A DNA stretch of 64,000 nt from Methylobacterium sp. 77 (GCF_000372825.1 NZ_KB910516.1:3763825-3827824), one strand, 5' to 3'; counted from the stretch's first letter, positions 35,170 to 44,434 are shown. The notes: generated from the letters alone by a model not told the origin. Program-made: numbers and translations.

Positions 35170-36158
35170 GCGGAGGTTCCTCCGCCCGGTCCGACCCTCG
35201 GTGGCAGGCCCGAACTCTTTCGTGGCTGCGCGGCGTTCTCGCCGAACACGCTGCGGGTGATCTCGGCGATGCCGCCCAGGGTGCCGGCGAGGGAGGCCGC
35301 TTCGATCGGCACGATCACCACCCGTTGGTTGGGTGCCGTGGCGAGCGCCTTGATCGCGTCCACGTATTTCTCGGCCACCAGGAAGTTCGCCGCCGCGAGA
35401 TCGCCTTTCGAGATGGCCTCGCTGATGAGGCCCGTCGCGCGGGCCTCGGCCTCGGCGCTGCGCTCGCGGCCTTCCGCATCCCGGAAGGCGGCCTCGCGCC
35501 GACCCTCGGCTTCGAGGATGGCGGATTGCTTGCGGCCCTCGGCGCGCAGGATATCGGCCTGGCGATGTCCTTCGGCCTCCAGCACCGAGGCGCGCTTCTC
35601 GCGCTCGGCCTTCATCTGGCGCGCCATGGCGCCGGCGAGGTCGGCAGGCGGCAGGATGTCCTTGATCTCGATCCGGGTCATCTTGACCCCCCAGGGCGAA
35701 GAGGCCGCGTCCATCACATGGAGCAGCCGCTCGTTGATCTCGTCGCGGTGGGACAGCAGCTGATCGAGATCCATCGAGCCGACGACCGTGCGGATGTTGG
35801 TCATCGTCAGCGTCATCATCGCGGTCTCGAGATTCGAGATCTCATAGGACGCCTTGGCCGCGTCGAGCACCTGGTAGAACACCACCGCGTCGATCTTCAC
35901 CCCCGCATTGTCGCGGGTGAAGGCCTCCTGGCTCGGCACCTCGATCACCTGCTCCATGACGTTCACGCGGCGGCCGATGCGCTCGACATACGGTGCGATC
36001 AGGCCGAGCCCGGATTCGAGGGTGCGCGAATACCGCCCGAACCGCTCCACCGTGTAGACGTGGCCCTGCGGGATGATGTTGATGCCGATGGCGAGGGTGA
36101 CGACCACGAGGACGACGATCGCCACCGCCACCACGCTCAACCCGATCGAGAGATCCAT
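35166..36158 (-). CDS. qmcA: SPFH/stomatin-like protein (QmcA type)
   Basis: The 330-residue protein has an N-terminal membrane helix (VVAVAIVVLVVVTLAIGINI) and then the SPFH domain with INIIPQGHVYTVERFGRYSR, DNAGVKIDAVVFYQVLDA and RIEIKDILPPADL. A long coiled-coil follows, made of repeated EAEG/RAEGR units (residues about 190-240). This is the stomatin/paraslipin group that scaffolds membrane microdomains and, in E. coli QmcA, interacts with FtsH-type proteolysis. It overlaps the NfeD-like gene by 4 bp and is upstream of it. Confidence 0.9.
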   Translation of the reverse strand: MDLSIGLSVVAVAIVVLVVVTLAIGINIIPQGHVYTVERFGRYSRTLESGLGLIAPYVERIGRRVNVMEQVIEVPSQEAFTRDNAGVKIDAVVFYQVLDAAKASYEISNLETAMMTLTMTNIRTVVGSMDLDQLLSHRDEINERLLHVMDAASSPWGVKMTRIEIKDILPPADLAGAMARQMKAEREKRASVLEAEGHRQADILRAEGRKQSAILEAEGRREAAFRDAEGRERSAEAEARATGLISEAISKGDLAAANFLVAEKYVDAIKALATAPNQRVVIVPIEAASLAGTLGGIAEITRSVFGENAAQPRKSSGLPPRVGPGGGTSA

Positions 36159-36276
36159 CCATGCCCCCTGCCGCCGTTTCGCGACATTGACACCGCGCTG
36201 CGCTCTCCGCGCAAGCTCGGTCCCACTCCGAGGGGGCGTTTTGTAACCGTTCTTGCCGGTGCTTCCGGGCGATGCC

Positions 36277-37752
36277 TTATCGCGCCCACACTCCCAGGCG
36301 CTCCGTGCGGGCGCGGTCCTCGGCGGCGACGAGGTCGGGTGTCGCTTCCGAGGAGGCGCGGCCCCCGCCGTTGAACAGCACGACCTCCGAGAGGTCGCGG
36401 CCTTCCACCGCGCAGAGATAGGCCGCGCTTCCGGCGACCGGCTGGCAGGTCACCGGGCGCCCCGCGAGGTAGCGCGTCAGCTCCTCCGGCTGACCGCCTC
36501 GGACCCACTCCACTCCGAACAGGCGCACGAGCTTGCCGCCGACACGGAGGGTCGCGGTGTCGATCACCTCGGACTTGCCGGTGATGGCGTTGGACGGCTC
36601 CGGTGCCTTGGCGGGGCTCTCCTCGGCCGAGGGCGGACTCGGCTCCTCCGCGGGGATGCCGGGCGGCGTCGCGGGGGATACGGTCTCGCGCGGATTGGCC
36701 GGTGTGGATGGCTGGCCCTGAGCCTGCGGATTCGGGGCCTGCGGGTTCGCGGCTTGCTGGGACGAGGGGGCCGCCTGGACCGGATCGGGCACCTTCGCCG
36801 CTTGCCGAGAAGTCTCGGCATCCGGTGCGACGGCCGGCCTGTCGTCCCCGCCGCTATTGGCGAGGACAAGAACGATGACGAGCCCGCCGAGCAGGCCGGC
36901 AGCGGCGAGCGTGCTCGGCCGGGTCAGGACGCCGTGATCATCCGGGCGCAGGCGACGCAAACCCTCTCCGGCACGCGTGATCATGCCGGCCAGACGCGGC
37001 TCGCCAGCCGACGACGGGGCGTGAGGCCCGGACGAAGGCGGAACAGCGTCCTTGCTGCCCACGGTGGAGAGTCTCTCGCGGGCGATGCCGATCGTCTCCC
37101 GCGCCTTGTCGCCGAAGGAGGCACCGATGCGCAGGCCACGCTCGCGCAGGGTCGGCCCGGGGCTCGCGCTCCGCTCGGAGACCGGCCGATCGGCGAATTG
37201 AGCCCGGACGCCGCTCAGGGTTTCCGCCCAGGTGGCGGAGACCGTGGCGGCGGCAGCCCTCCCCCTCGCGGCCGAGCGGGACATCACCGAGCGCGCCAGC
37301 TCCGACTGCGTCTCGACGAACCGCGCCGTGGCCGCCTTGATCTCCTCCGACGCGGTCGGCTCGGGCGGTTGTTCGATGACGGGTTTTTGTGGGACCGGCA
37401 GGAAGAGCGCACCGTGGCGCTCACGCAATTCCGCGAACAGCTCGTCCAGGGTCAGGGGCCCGTTCTCGCCCTGGCGCGGGGCCCCATGACGGTCGACGAT
37501 CCTGTGGAAAGGCGGGGCGGCGGTCGGTTCGACCACGGCCTCGGCAAGCAGTTGCAGCGTCCGCCGAGCCACGGGAAACGCGTCCTGGCGGCGAATTTCC
37601 GCCTCGATCAGCGCTCTCACCGATTCCCGTCCCTGTCGTGCAGCGAGGAGGGCCGGCGCCTCGACCTCGTCGGACGGCCCGCCTGCTGCAGGGTTTTTGC
37701 CGGCGGAGAGGTTTTTGCCTGCGGCGCGGTTCTTGGCTGCGGTCGATGTCAT
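36277..37752 (-). CDS. membrane protein with degenerate staphylococcal-nuclease-like domain
   Basis: The 491-residue protein has a long cytoplasmic part rich in Ala and Arg and one membrane helix near residue 290 (LAAAGLLGGLVIVLVLA). A Pro/Ala/Gln-rich linker of about 90 residues leads to a C-terminal SNase-like fold: VIDTATLRVGGKLVRLFGVE, GRPVTCQPV, YLCAVEGRDLSEVVLFNGGG and a closing AAEDRARTERLGVW. The Asp/Glu/Arg catalytic set of true nucleases is not evident, so it may bind rather than cut. An envelope gene of unknown role lies 15 bp upstream. Confidence 0.75.
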   Translation of the reverse strand: MTSTAAKNRAAGKNLSAGKNPAAGGPSDEVEAPALLAARQGRESVRALIEAEIRRQDAFPVARRTLQLLAEAVVEPTAAPPFHRIVDRHGAPRQGENGPLTLDELFAELRERHGALFLPVPQKPVIEQPPEPTASEEIKAATARFVETQSELARSVMSRSAARGRAAAATVSATWAETLSGVRAQFADRPVSERSASPGPTLRERGLRIGASFGDKARETIGIARERLSTVGSKDAVPPSSGPHAPSSAGEPRLAGMITRAGEGLRRLRPDDHGVLTRPSTLAAAGLLGGLVIVLVLANSGGDDRPAVAPDAETSRQAAKVPDPVQAAPSSQQAANPQAPNPQAQGQPSTPANPRETVSPATPPGIPAEEPSPPSAEESPAKAPEPSNAITGKSEVIDTATLRVGGKLVRLFGVEWVRGGQPEELTRYLAGRPVTCQPVAGSAAYLCAVEGRDLSEVVLFNGGGRASSEATPDLVAAEDRARTERLGVWAR

Positions 37753-37767
37753 CGGTTCGGGTGTGTC

Positions 37768-38616
37768 TCAGGCGCCATGCCGTGTCGGTGTGATGGCACT
37801 CAGCGGGCCGGGGGCGTAACGGCTGAGGACACGGCTCGACTCGGACACGATCACCGGGCGCGGTCCGGCAAAGGAGATTTCGAGAGTCAGCTCCGAGACG
37901 CCCTGCGAGCGGGCGCCCTTCCTGGGGTTGTCGGCCCGGAAATCGAAGGTCGAGCGCACGATGCAGCTCGATGTCGCGACGCTGCAGGCCGTGCGTGCGG
38001 AACCGCCCTGCGCCACATAGCGGCGTTCGGGCCAGCGACGGACGAAGCGCCGCTTCTCCGCCATGAGAGCGGCGAGCGACAGGGTGCGGCCGTGGAATCG
38101 GACGCGCTCGGCATAGAAGCGAGGTGCGGCCGCGACCATGCCGTCACCAGGAGCCGAGACGGCGTCGAGATAATCCTCGTTCAGCCTCTGGGCCTTGCCG
38201 GCCCATTCCGGGAAGCGGTCGTCGGAGGCCATGGCCATGCCGGGGGCGACGGTGAGCGGCAATGCGTTCGGCGGGACCTGCGAAAGCCGGCGATGGGAGC
38301 GCCGGACACCCGAATCCGCCTGACGGATGCTGCGACGGGCGCGCAGCGGCGCCTCGGCACGTTTCTCGTCGACGGCGGAGGCGCCTGAATCGGCCGTCAT
38401 GGTGTCGGGCTTCGTCGCCTGAGATGCGCTGCCCTGCAGGTTCTCTTTGGCAGCCGGCGGCGAGGCGGGCTTGGCCTCGGCTTTCGGCTCGGGCTTCTGG
38501 TCCGCCTTGGCTGGAGGATCGACCCAGGCCGGGCGAGTCTGAGCTCCGGCGCTGCCGGTGGAGAGCAGGGCGCCGAGGAGGGCGGCCGAGCAGGTGGAGA
38601 CAAGACCGTGGCGCAT
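37768..38616 (-). CDS. hypothetical secreted protein
   Basis: The 282-residue product has a signal peptide (MRHGLVSTCSAALLGALLST, ending AGAQ) and a Pro/Lys/Ala-rich spacer. Its C-terminal domain carries LNEDYLDAVSAP, FYAERVRFHGRTLSLAALMAEK and RRFVRRWPERRYV, with two cysteines flanking TACSVATSSC. I recognise this only as a conserved hypothetical of Rhizobiales-type genomes, perhaps NTF2-like. It is 15 bp upstream of the SNase-like membrane gene, so the two probably form one envelope operon. Confidence 0.75.
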   Translation of the reverse strand: MRHGLVSTCSAALLGALLSTGSAGAQTRPAWVDPPAKADQKPEPKAEAKPASPPAAKENLQGSASQATKPDTMTADSGASAVDEKRAEAPLRARRSIRQADSGVRRSHRRLSQVPPNALPLTVAPGMAMASDDRFPEWAGKAQRLNEDYLDAVSAPGDGMVAAAPRFYAERVRFHGRTLSLAALMAEKRRFVRRWPERRYVAQGGSARTACSVATSSCIVRSTFDFRADNPRKGARSQGVSELTLEISFAGPRPVIVSESSRVLSRYAPGPLSAITPTRHGA

Positions 38617-39118
38617 GGCATCTCACCGCTGTCGCGAACGACGTGGAGGGTGGGCACGACCGCATCGGAGCGCCCGGCCTGGGGGAAACGTCAAGGTGGG
38701 GCTTTCGGTTGCTCTCGTGAGTGGGTCCACTCGCGACGCAGACGCGCCCTGCGGCGAGGACTAGCACGCCGGGTCGCCGACCGGCCGCCAAAGGCGTCAT
38801 TCCCCGCGCTATGCCCGCTGTTCCCAGCCCATCGGCGACCGATGCCCGCCGAGCCGGCCTGCCCCCATCTCCGGTAAAGCCTCTTCGGCCGAAGCTCCCT
38901 TCTGACGAAGACCCCTTGCCATCGCCGCGCAAGGGCCCACCTCTGAAGAGCTTGACGGGTCCGGGCCCCTCTGGCGGCCGAGGCGTCGGCCGCGATGTCG
39001 GACCCCTTCTTTGCCTTTGCGCTCACGCGGCGCGAACGCACCGGGGGGTTCTGACACAGGTGGTTGTTGCAATGATTTCGCGCGGCATCTCGGGATGCCC
39101 ATCGGTCGAGGCCGCCGC
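38617..39118. other. gene-free divergent region before the lipid kinase
   Basis: These 502 bp separate the secreted-protein gene (leftward) from the lipid kinase (rightward). Open frames exist on both strands but have poor third-position GC bias and no recognisable protein features. I see no clear promoter or RNA gene. Divergent promoters must lie here. A short proline-rich gene on the plus strand around 38.8-39.0 kb cannot be fully ruled out. Confidence 0.4.
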
Positions 39119-40033
39119 GTGAGCGCCGCCTCCCCGCGCCGGGCGCTCCTCCTCGTCAATCCGAACGCGCGCAATGGCACGTTCTCCCTCGATACCGTCC
39201 GCGATGCCTTGCGCGACGCCGGCATCGAGCCGTTCGAACCGCCGGGCGATCCCGATTGCACGGCGGTCATCAAGCGCCATGCGAAAGGCTGCGATCTCGT
39301 CATCCTCGGCGGCGGCGACGGCACCATGAATTCGGCCGCCCCCGCTCTGGTCGAGACCGGCCTGCCCCTGGGCATCCTGCCGCTCGGCACCGCCAACGAT
39401 CTTGCCCGCTCCCTCGGCCTGCCCACCGATCCGGTGGAGGCGGCGCGCCTCATCGGCACGGCGCAGCCGCAGCCGGTCGATCTCGGCTGGGTCAACGGCC
39501 GCTATTACTTCAACGTGGCGAGCATCGGCTTTTCGGCCGAACTGGCCGGCGACCTCACTGCCGAATCGAAGAAGAAGTGGGGCACCCTCGGCTACGCCAT
39601 CGCCGCCATGCGGGTCCTGCGACGGGTGCGCCCGTTCACGGTCTATCTCGAACATGACGGGCAGACCGAGACCATCACCACGATCCAGGTCTCGGTCGGC
39701 AACGGCCGCCACTATGGCGGCGGGATGACGGTGGAGGAGACGGCGACCGTCGATGACGGAAAGCTCGATTTCTACAGCCTCGAAGTCACGCATTGGTGGC
39801 GGCTTCTCGCGCTCCTGCCGGCCCTTCGCCGAGGCACTCAGGGCAAGGCCGCCGATGTGCGGGCCTTCAACACCACCGAGATCGTGGTGAAGACCAAGAA
39901 GCCGAGGCCGGTGAACACGGACGGGGAATTGTCCACCTACACGCCGGCCCATTTCAAGGTCGTGCCCAAGGCCATCCGGATCTATGCGCCCGAGCCCTCC
40001 GAGCGCCCCGGCATCATCCCCACAGCGTCCTGA
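39119..40033 (+). CDS. diacylglycerol/lipid kinase family protein
   Basis: The 304-residue protein belongs to the DAGK catalytic family (YegS/DgkB-like). It has RRALLLVNPNARNG at the start, the nucleotide-binding LVILGGGDGTMNSAAPAL near residue 65, LPLGTANDLARSLGLP, FNVASIGFSAELAGD and the late NTDGELSTYTPAHFKV. Such enzymes phosphorylate diacylglycerol or similar lipids at the membrane. The GTG at 39119 has GAGG 7 bp upstream and gives the normal N-terminus. An ATG at 39095 would add eight residues. terC follows 45 bp downstream. Confidence 0.9.
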   Translation: MSAASPRRALLLVNPNARNGTFSLDTVRDALRDAGIEPFEPPGDPDCTAVIKRHAKGCDLVILGGGDGTMNSAAPALVETGLPLGILPLGTANDLARSLGLPTDPVEAARLIGTAQPQPVDLGWVNGRYYFNVASIGFSAELAGDLTAESKKKWGTLGYAIAAMRVLRRVRPFTVYLEHDGQTETITTIQVSVGNGRHYGGGMTVEETATVDDGKLDFYSLEVTHWWRLLALLPALRRGTQGKAADVRAFNTTEIVVKTKKPRPVNTDGELSTYTPAHFKVVPKAIRIYAPEPSERPGIIPTAS

Positions 40034-40078
40034 TATCCCGCTGCTTCCCGACCTGACGACGTTCGAGGTTCTCTTCCC

Positions 40079-40831
40079 GTGGATTCCCTATTTCAACTCG
40101 CCGCAGACCCCACCGCGTGGGTGGCGCTCGCCACCCTCATCGTGATGGAGGTGGTGCTCGGCATCGACAACCTGATCTTCATCTCGATCCTCACCAACAA
40201 GCTGCCGGCCCATCAGCAGACCAAGGCGCGCCGCATCGGCATCGGCCTCGCCCTGATCCTGCGCCTCGGCCTGCTCGGCACCGTCGCCTACATCGTCCAC
40301 CTGACCCAGCCGGTCTTCGAGATCTTCGGGAAGGCCTTCTCCTGGCGGGACATGATCCTGATCGGCGGCGGCCTGTTCCTGCTGTGGAAGGCCACGAAGG
40401 AGATCCACGAGAGCGTCGACCCCGATGACGGCCACGAGGACGCGTCGACGTCGCCGGTGGTGATGAGTTTCGCCGCCGCGGTCGGCCAGATCCTGGTCCT
40501 CGATCTCGTCTTCTCCATCGACAGCATCATCACGGCGGTCGGCATGACCGACCATGTGCCGATCATGGTGATCGCCGTCATCACCGCCGTCACCGTCATG
40601 CTTCTGGCGGCCGACCCGCTGGCACGCTTCATCGCCGCCAACCCGACCGTGGTGATGCTGGCGCTCGGCTTCCTCATCATGATCGGCATGACGCTGATCG
40701 CCGAGGGCTTCGGCGCCCACGTGCCCAAGGGCTACATCTACACCGCCATGGCCTTCTCGGCCGGCGTGGAGGGGCTCAACCTTCTCGCCAGACGCCGGAA
40801 GCGGGGCAAGAAGGCGGGGGAGCCCGGCTAG
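40079..40831 (+). CDS. TerC family integral membrane protein
   Basis: The 250-residue protein has seven or so membrane helices and the TerC signatures [20 protein letters not shown] (acidic residues inside the membrane) and [15 protein letters not shown]. TerC-family proteins are linked to metal (manganese) export and to tellurite resistance; this short YkoY/YceF-like form most likely handles Mn or supports exported metalloenzymes. A GTG start has GAGG about 9 bp upstream. No ter stress genes are nearby. The wreck of a TonB receptor lies immediately downstream on the other strand. Confidence 0.9.
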   Translation: MDSLFQLAADPTAWVALATLIVMEVVLGIDNLIFISILTNKLPAHQQTKARRIGIGLALILRLGLLGTVAYIVHLTQPVFEIFGKAFSWRDMILIGGGLFLLWKATKEIHESVDPDDGHEDASTSPVVMSFAAAVGQILVLDLVFSIDSIITAVGMTDHVPIMVIAVITAVTVMLLAADPLARFIAANPTVVMLALGFLIMIGMTLIAEGFGAHVPKGYIYTAMAFSAGVEGLNLLARRRKRGKKAGEPG

Positions 40832-41262
40832 GACCGCATCGGTTCCGGCGGATGCCGGTTGAGGGCGAAGGGCCAACGTGCCGTCACTGCCCTCGACCGG
40901 ACCGCCGATCTCGACATGGCCCTGGTCGCTGTCGTCATTGCCGAACTTCGCCGAAGGGCGTGAGATCGGTGGGGTCGACGGTCACGTCGAGGCTGCTGCC
41001 ACGAGAGCCGAGCCGGTAGGCGTCGGCCGGACCGCCTAGGAAGGGGGCCGCCTCGACGCCGACTGCTTCTAATCCGGAGAGGTCTCGGGCACGCGGGGTC
41101 GGCTCGGCCCGACCTGACGGAGGCCGTGCCAGAAGATGCCGCCAGAGCGATCGAACCCGCGGACCTAGACCGAGTGGTAGCGCGGATCGAAGCCGAACAC
41201 GTTCGCGGGGACACCCGTCGCGTCGCTGAGAGAAGCGACGCTCGTTTTTTTGACGCCGCTCC
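40832..41262 (-). pseudogene. remnant of a TonB-dependent siderophore receptor (plug domain)
   Basis: Reading leftward, several frames give pieces of a siderophore-receptor plug domain in the right order. First comes VFGFDPRYHSV (41168-41197), a stop, then VRGFDRSGGIFWHGLRQVG in the same frame (41108-41164). After a further stop and a frame change comes GLEAVGVEAAPFLGGPA (from 41075), then LTPFGEVR. In yet another frame follows FGNDDSDQGHVEIGGPVEGS near 40885-40947. Intact receptors read as RGFD, DGLRQ, GLE.VEV.RGP, PFGEV and GND. Signal peptide, TonB box and the whole barrel are missing. It is clearly non-functional and was probably once about 2 kb long. Confidence 0.8.
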
Positions 41263-41315
41263 CCACGGTTATCAAGTAAAAATTGTTATTGTGTAATGAC
41301 TTAGAATGGCTCGTG

Positions 41316-42236
41316 CTACAGAATCGGCTCACGCAGAGCAGATGTCTCGCGGGCGCAGATGGCCTGGTCGGGTGGCGAGCCTTCCTGGGAGAGGTTCTTT
41401 GCGAGTTCGACGCGCGCGCGATCGAAATCCGCACGGTAGCCTGCATCGCCCTGGAGCGAGCTGACGACGACGCTGGCGGTCGTGCGTCCAGCCTCGACAT
41501 CGCTCGCCCAATGCACGCCGCAGACGATCCGGTTCTCGCCGTAAGCCTTACCGCGCACGAAGAACTGCGTCGCCTTCTCGGGCACCAGGGCCGCGAGGAT
41601 GGAGGCGTAGGCCCAGCCTTGGGTCGCGTGGCTCGAGGGGAAGCTGTAGGCGTCCCCGAGTTCGCGCGTGCGCGCCACGCAGATCTCGGCCTCGTTGCCG
41701 ACGAAGGGACGCAGGCGGCGATAATGCTCCTTGAGCGAGCGGGTGGCGCGGCTGATGTCGAGGCGGGTCCGTTCCAGCAGCGTCATCAGGGCCGGCGAGC
41801 GCGACTGGTCGATCTTGCGGCCGAGCACGCAGGCGAAATCGTCGAGGATGGCCGACGGTCCGTCGGCGACATCGGCAGTCGCGAGTTCCCAGCGTGGGCT
41901 GCCCTTGAGGGCGCGGGTCGCCGAGAAGGCGGTCTTGTCCGCGGTCTCGGCGGCCGATTGTCCACGAGGCGGCGGCGGCAGGATCGCGACGGTATCCGGT
42001 GCCGTGGCATCGGACAGGTAGGGCGCGCGTGCCGCGACCCCCGGCGTCAACGATGTCGTCGCCACGGCCGGCGCGGAACGGGGCTTCTGATCGGCGGCCT
42101 TCTTCTCGACGGCGTTCGGGGCGGGAGCCTGCGCCCAGGCAGGGGACGTCGTCAGGGCTACCGAGGTCAAGGCTGTCGAGGTCAAGGCTGCCGACGTGAA
42201 GGCGAGCGACGCGAGAGCGGGAAGCAGGGGAGACAT
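41316..42236 (-). CDS. PAP2/class A acid phosphatase
   Basis: The 306-residue protein has a signal peptide (MSPLLPALASLAFTSAALTS onward, cleaved near AWAQ). An Ala/Pro spacer leads to a PAP2-type phosphatase domain with the three motifs KEHYRRLRPF, YSFPSSHATQGW and RIVCGVHWASDVEAGR, which carry the Lys/Arg, His and His/Asp catalytic residues. This is the layout of non-specific class A acid phosphatases of the periplasm. The ATG at 42236 is chosen because the signal begins there. A longer in-frame start exists at 42329. Confidence 0.9.
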   Translation of the reverse strand: MSPLLPALASLAFTSAALTSTALTSVALTTSPAWAQAPAPNAVEKKAADQKPRSAPAVATTSLTPGVAARAPYLSDATAPDTVAILPPPPRGQSAAETADKTAFSATRALKGSPRWELATADVADGPSAILDDFACVLGRKIDQSRSPALMTLLERTRLDISRATRSLKEHYRRLRPFVGNEAEICVARTRELGDAYSFPSSHATQGWAYASILAALVPEKATQFFVRGKAYGENRIVCGVHWASDVEAGRTTASVVVSSLQGDAGYRADFDRARVELAKNLSQEGSPPDQAICARETSALREPIL

Positions 42237-42402
42237 GGCGGCGGCTCTGGATGAAAGGCGTCGGGATTGGCAAGCGACAGGAGAGCCATAGGGTTCCTGA
42301 ACGACACTCGTATGGCGCCCGGAGCGCATGACATTTCGCCAATCCGTAACGAGATCGGTCAGGAATCGCCGTTCTCGGCGTCTCTTGGCGTCTCTTGGCG
42401 CC

Positions 42403-43284
42403 CTACCCGATGCCGGCGCGGATCGCGGCGGCGACTTCGCCCGGATATTCCTCGTGCGGGCTCAAGGCCCCCGGCACCGATGCCTTGGCGACGTTGCCTG
42501 AGGCGATGAGGGCATCCATCTCGGCGCCGGAGCGGCGTGGCGCGCGCTCCGGGCGAAGGACCAGGATCGGCGGAAGGCCGTCCGCCTCGAACAGGGCGAG
42601 GAAGTCCTTGCGGGTCTTGAACGGGTCGAGCCCGCCGGTGACGAAGGCGGCGGTGCCGAAGCGGCCACTCGGCTGGAGCGTGACGGCGTGCTTGTCGGCG
42701 ATGATGCCGGGCGTGACGTGGTCGGGATCGGCATAGACATGCGCGCGCATCATCCGGCCGATCACCGGCGGGCTGATGTTGATGCGGTAGAGCGCCTCGC
42801 CGAAGAACGGCAGTTCGAGTGCCTTGCGGATGCCCGAGAACAGGCCACGGCGCGATTGGCCCATGGCGGTGGGCAGCGGCCCCCGCCAGGTCGGGGCCAC
42901 GAGAACGAGCTGGTCGAACAAGCCGGGATGTCGCTGCGCGGCGGCCACGAGATAAGGTGCGGCATGACCCGCCGCGATGCCGATCGCATAGGGTCCCGGT
43001 ACCGCCGCGATCAGGGAATCCAGGAACGCGTGGAAGGTCTCCGGCTCCATCGCGATCCGCGAGCGCGGGTGATTGCCGAAGCCCGGCCAATCGGGGATGA
43101 GGCAGCGATAATCATGGCCGAGGTTCTTGGCGAGCGGTCGCATTTCGGCACGCGCCGAGATCGACGACAGGGCCGGCAGCAACAGAGCGGCCGGTCCGCC
43201 CCCGACGATGTCGCAGGGCGTCGGCACCTTCCGCTCCAGCACGTCGAGCTGAAAGCCACGGGTGGAGTGGGCAGGCTCGATCAT
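42403..43284 (-). CDS. alpha/beta hydrolase-fold protein lacking the nucleophile serine
   Basis: The 293-residue protein has the order of an alpha/beta hydrolase: PDWPGFGNHP near residue 65, the elbow position GIAAGHAAPYLVAAAQRHPG, LVLVAPTWRGP, a helical lid, and a late GALSPHEEYPGEVA with a candidate catalytic His. Where the family has GxSxG, this protein reads GIAAG, so the serine is replaced by alanine and ordinary esterase chemistry is unlikely. It may be a binding or structural protein. No partner genes are nearby. A GTG three codons upstream is an alternative start. Confidence 0.75.
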   Translation of the reverse strand: MIEPAHSTRGFQLDVLERKVPTPCDIVGGGPAALLLPALSSISARAEMRPLAKNLGHDYRCLIPDWPGFGNHPRSRIAMEPETFHAFLDSLIAAVPGPYAIGIAAGHAAPYLVAAAQRHPGLFDQLVLVAPTWRGPLPTAMGQSRRGLFSGIRKALELPFFGEALYRINISPPVIGRMMRAHVYADPDHVTPGIIADKHAVTLQPSGRFGTAAFVTGGLDPFKTRKDFLALFEADGLPPILVLRPERAPRRSGAEMDALIASGNVAKASVPGALSPHEEYPGEVAAAIRAGIG

Positions 43285-43390
43285 CGCTCGCACGCCCTCA
43301 TACGCTTCGCCGCCGGTTCGCCGCTGTCTCGGATGTGAGATCTATGCCGGCGTCGGCCCCCTGCCCAGGGCGACCCGCCGTCACTCCGTG

Positions 43391-43453
43391 GGTCATGAGA
43401 TCGGTGGGCCATGAGAATCGGTAGCCATGAGAATCGATAGCCATGGGATCGAG
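43391..43453. repeat. short tandem repeat, about 16-bp unit, four copies
   Basis: Four imperfect copies of GGCCATGAGAATCGGTA run head to tail: 43391-43406, 43407-43423, 43424-43439 and a shortened copy 43440-43453. They lie in the 222-bp gap between the hydrolase-like gene and dapD. They contain no gene; their origin is probably slippage. Confidence 0.6.
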
Positions 43454-43465
43454 CACGCTCGTCCC

Positions 43466-43485
43466 CTCCCCCGCCGGAGGGGGAG
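43466..43485 (-). terminator. GC-rich hairpin downstream of dapD
   Basis: CTCCCCC and GGGGGAG pair perfectly around a 6-nt loop 21 bp past the dapD stop on the minus strand. No T-run follows. It may be a terminator or one of the dispersed palindromic units common in such genomes. Confidence 0.4.
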
Positions 43486-43506
43486 AAGGGGATCCGCGTC
43501 ATGCGC

Positions 43507-44349
43507 TCAGGTGCGCAGAAGCTCGTTGATGGCGGTCTTGGAGCGGGTGCCGGCATCGACGCGCTTGACGATGACGGCGCAGTAGAGGCCGGGGCCGGGG
43601 CTGCCGTCCGGCAGGTCCTTGCCGGGCGTGGTGCCCGAGACCACCACCGAGTAGGGCGGCACGCGGCCATACATGACCTCGCCCGTCGCGCGGTCGATGA
43701 TCTTGGTGGAGGCGCCGATATAGACGCCCATGGACAGCACGCTGCCCTGGCCGACGATCACGCCCTCGGCCACCTCGGCGCGGGCGCCGATGAAGCAATC
43801 GTCCTCGATGATGACCGGATTGGCCTGGAGCGGCTCGAGCACGCCGGCGATGCCGGCGCCGCCGGAGATGTGGCAGTTCTTTCCGACCTGTGCGCAGGAG
43901 CCGATCGTCACCCAGGTGTCGACCATCGTACCCTCGCCCACATGGGCGCCGAGGTTGACGAAGGACGGCATCAGCACGGCGCCGGGCGCGATGTAGGAGC
44001 CGCGGCGCACGATGCAGCCCGGCACCGCGCGGAAGCCCGCCTCGCGGAAGTGCTTCTTCTTCCAGCCCTCGAACTTCGACGGCACCTTGTCCCACCAATT
44101 GGCGCCATCGGGACCGCCATGGATGATCTCCATGTCGTTGAGGCGGAAGGACAGCAGCACCGCCTTCTTGAGCCACTGATTGACCTGCCACTCCTCGCCG
44201 GCCTTCTCGGCCACGCGGACCTTGCCGGAATCGAGCAGGTCGAGGGCCTCGTCCACGGCGTCGCGCACGGCGCCCTTGGTGGAGGTGTCGATTCCGGCGC
44301 GCTCCTCCCAGGCGGTCTCGATGGTGGTGGCGAGGTCGGCGTGGGACAT
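43507..44349 (-). CDS. dapD: 2,3,4,5-tetrahydropyridine-2,6-dicarboxylate N-succinyltransferase
   Basis: DapD adds succinyl to tetrahydrodipicolinate in lysine and meso-diaminopimelate synthesis. The 280-residue protein has an N-terminal helical domain ([10 protein letters not shown]) and then a left-handed beta-helix of hexapeptide repeats. [39 protein letters not shown], the [20 protein letters not shown] turn and [15 protein letters not shown] are typical. The ATG at 44349 is followed directly by conserved sequence. No other lysine gene is adjacent. Confidence 0.95.
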   Translation of the reverse strand: MSHADLATTIETAWEERAGIDTSTKGAVRDAVDEALDLLDSGKVRVAEKAGEEWQVNQWLKKAVLLSFRLNDMEIIHGGPDGANWWDKVPSKFEGWKKKHFREAGFRAVPGCIVRRGSYIAPGAVLMPSFVNLGAHVGEGTMVDTWVTIGSCAQVGKNCHISGGAGIAGVLEPLQANPVIIEDDCFIGARAEVAEGVIVGQGSVLSMGVYIGASTKIIDRATGEVMYGRVPPYSVVVSGTTPGKDLPDGSPGPGLYCAVIVKRVDAGTRSKTAINELLRT

Positions 44350-44434
44350 GGCGGCGTTCCGGTCGGTTGGGGAAGGGCCGTGCTTACAAAAGGCGGCCCG
44401 GCCTGTCACCTCACGGAACAGGCGTGGGTCGGTC

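Noticed and set aside
36253..38388. A 711-codon open frame on the plus strand
   Set aside because: It runs antisense to the SNase-like and secreted-protein genes, is low-complexity and arginine-rich, and shows no family match. The minus-strand genes have signal peptides and conserved motifs.
38617..39118. Short open frames (133 codons plus strand, 117 codons minus strand) as extra genes
   Set aside because: Codon third positions are not GC-biased like real genes here, and no domain or ribosome site is clear.
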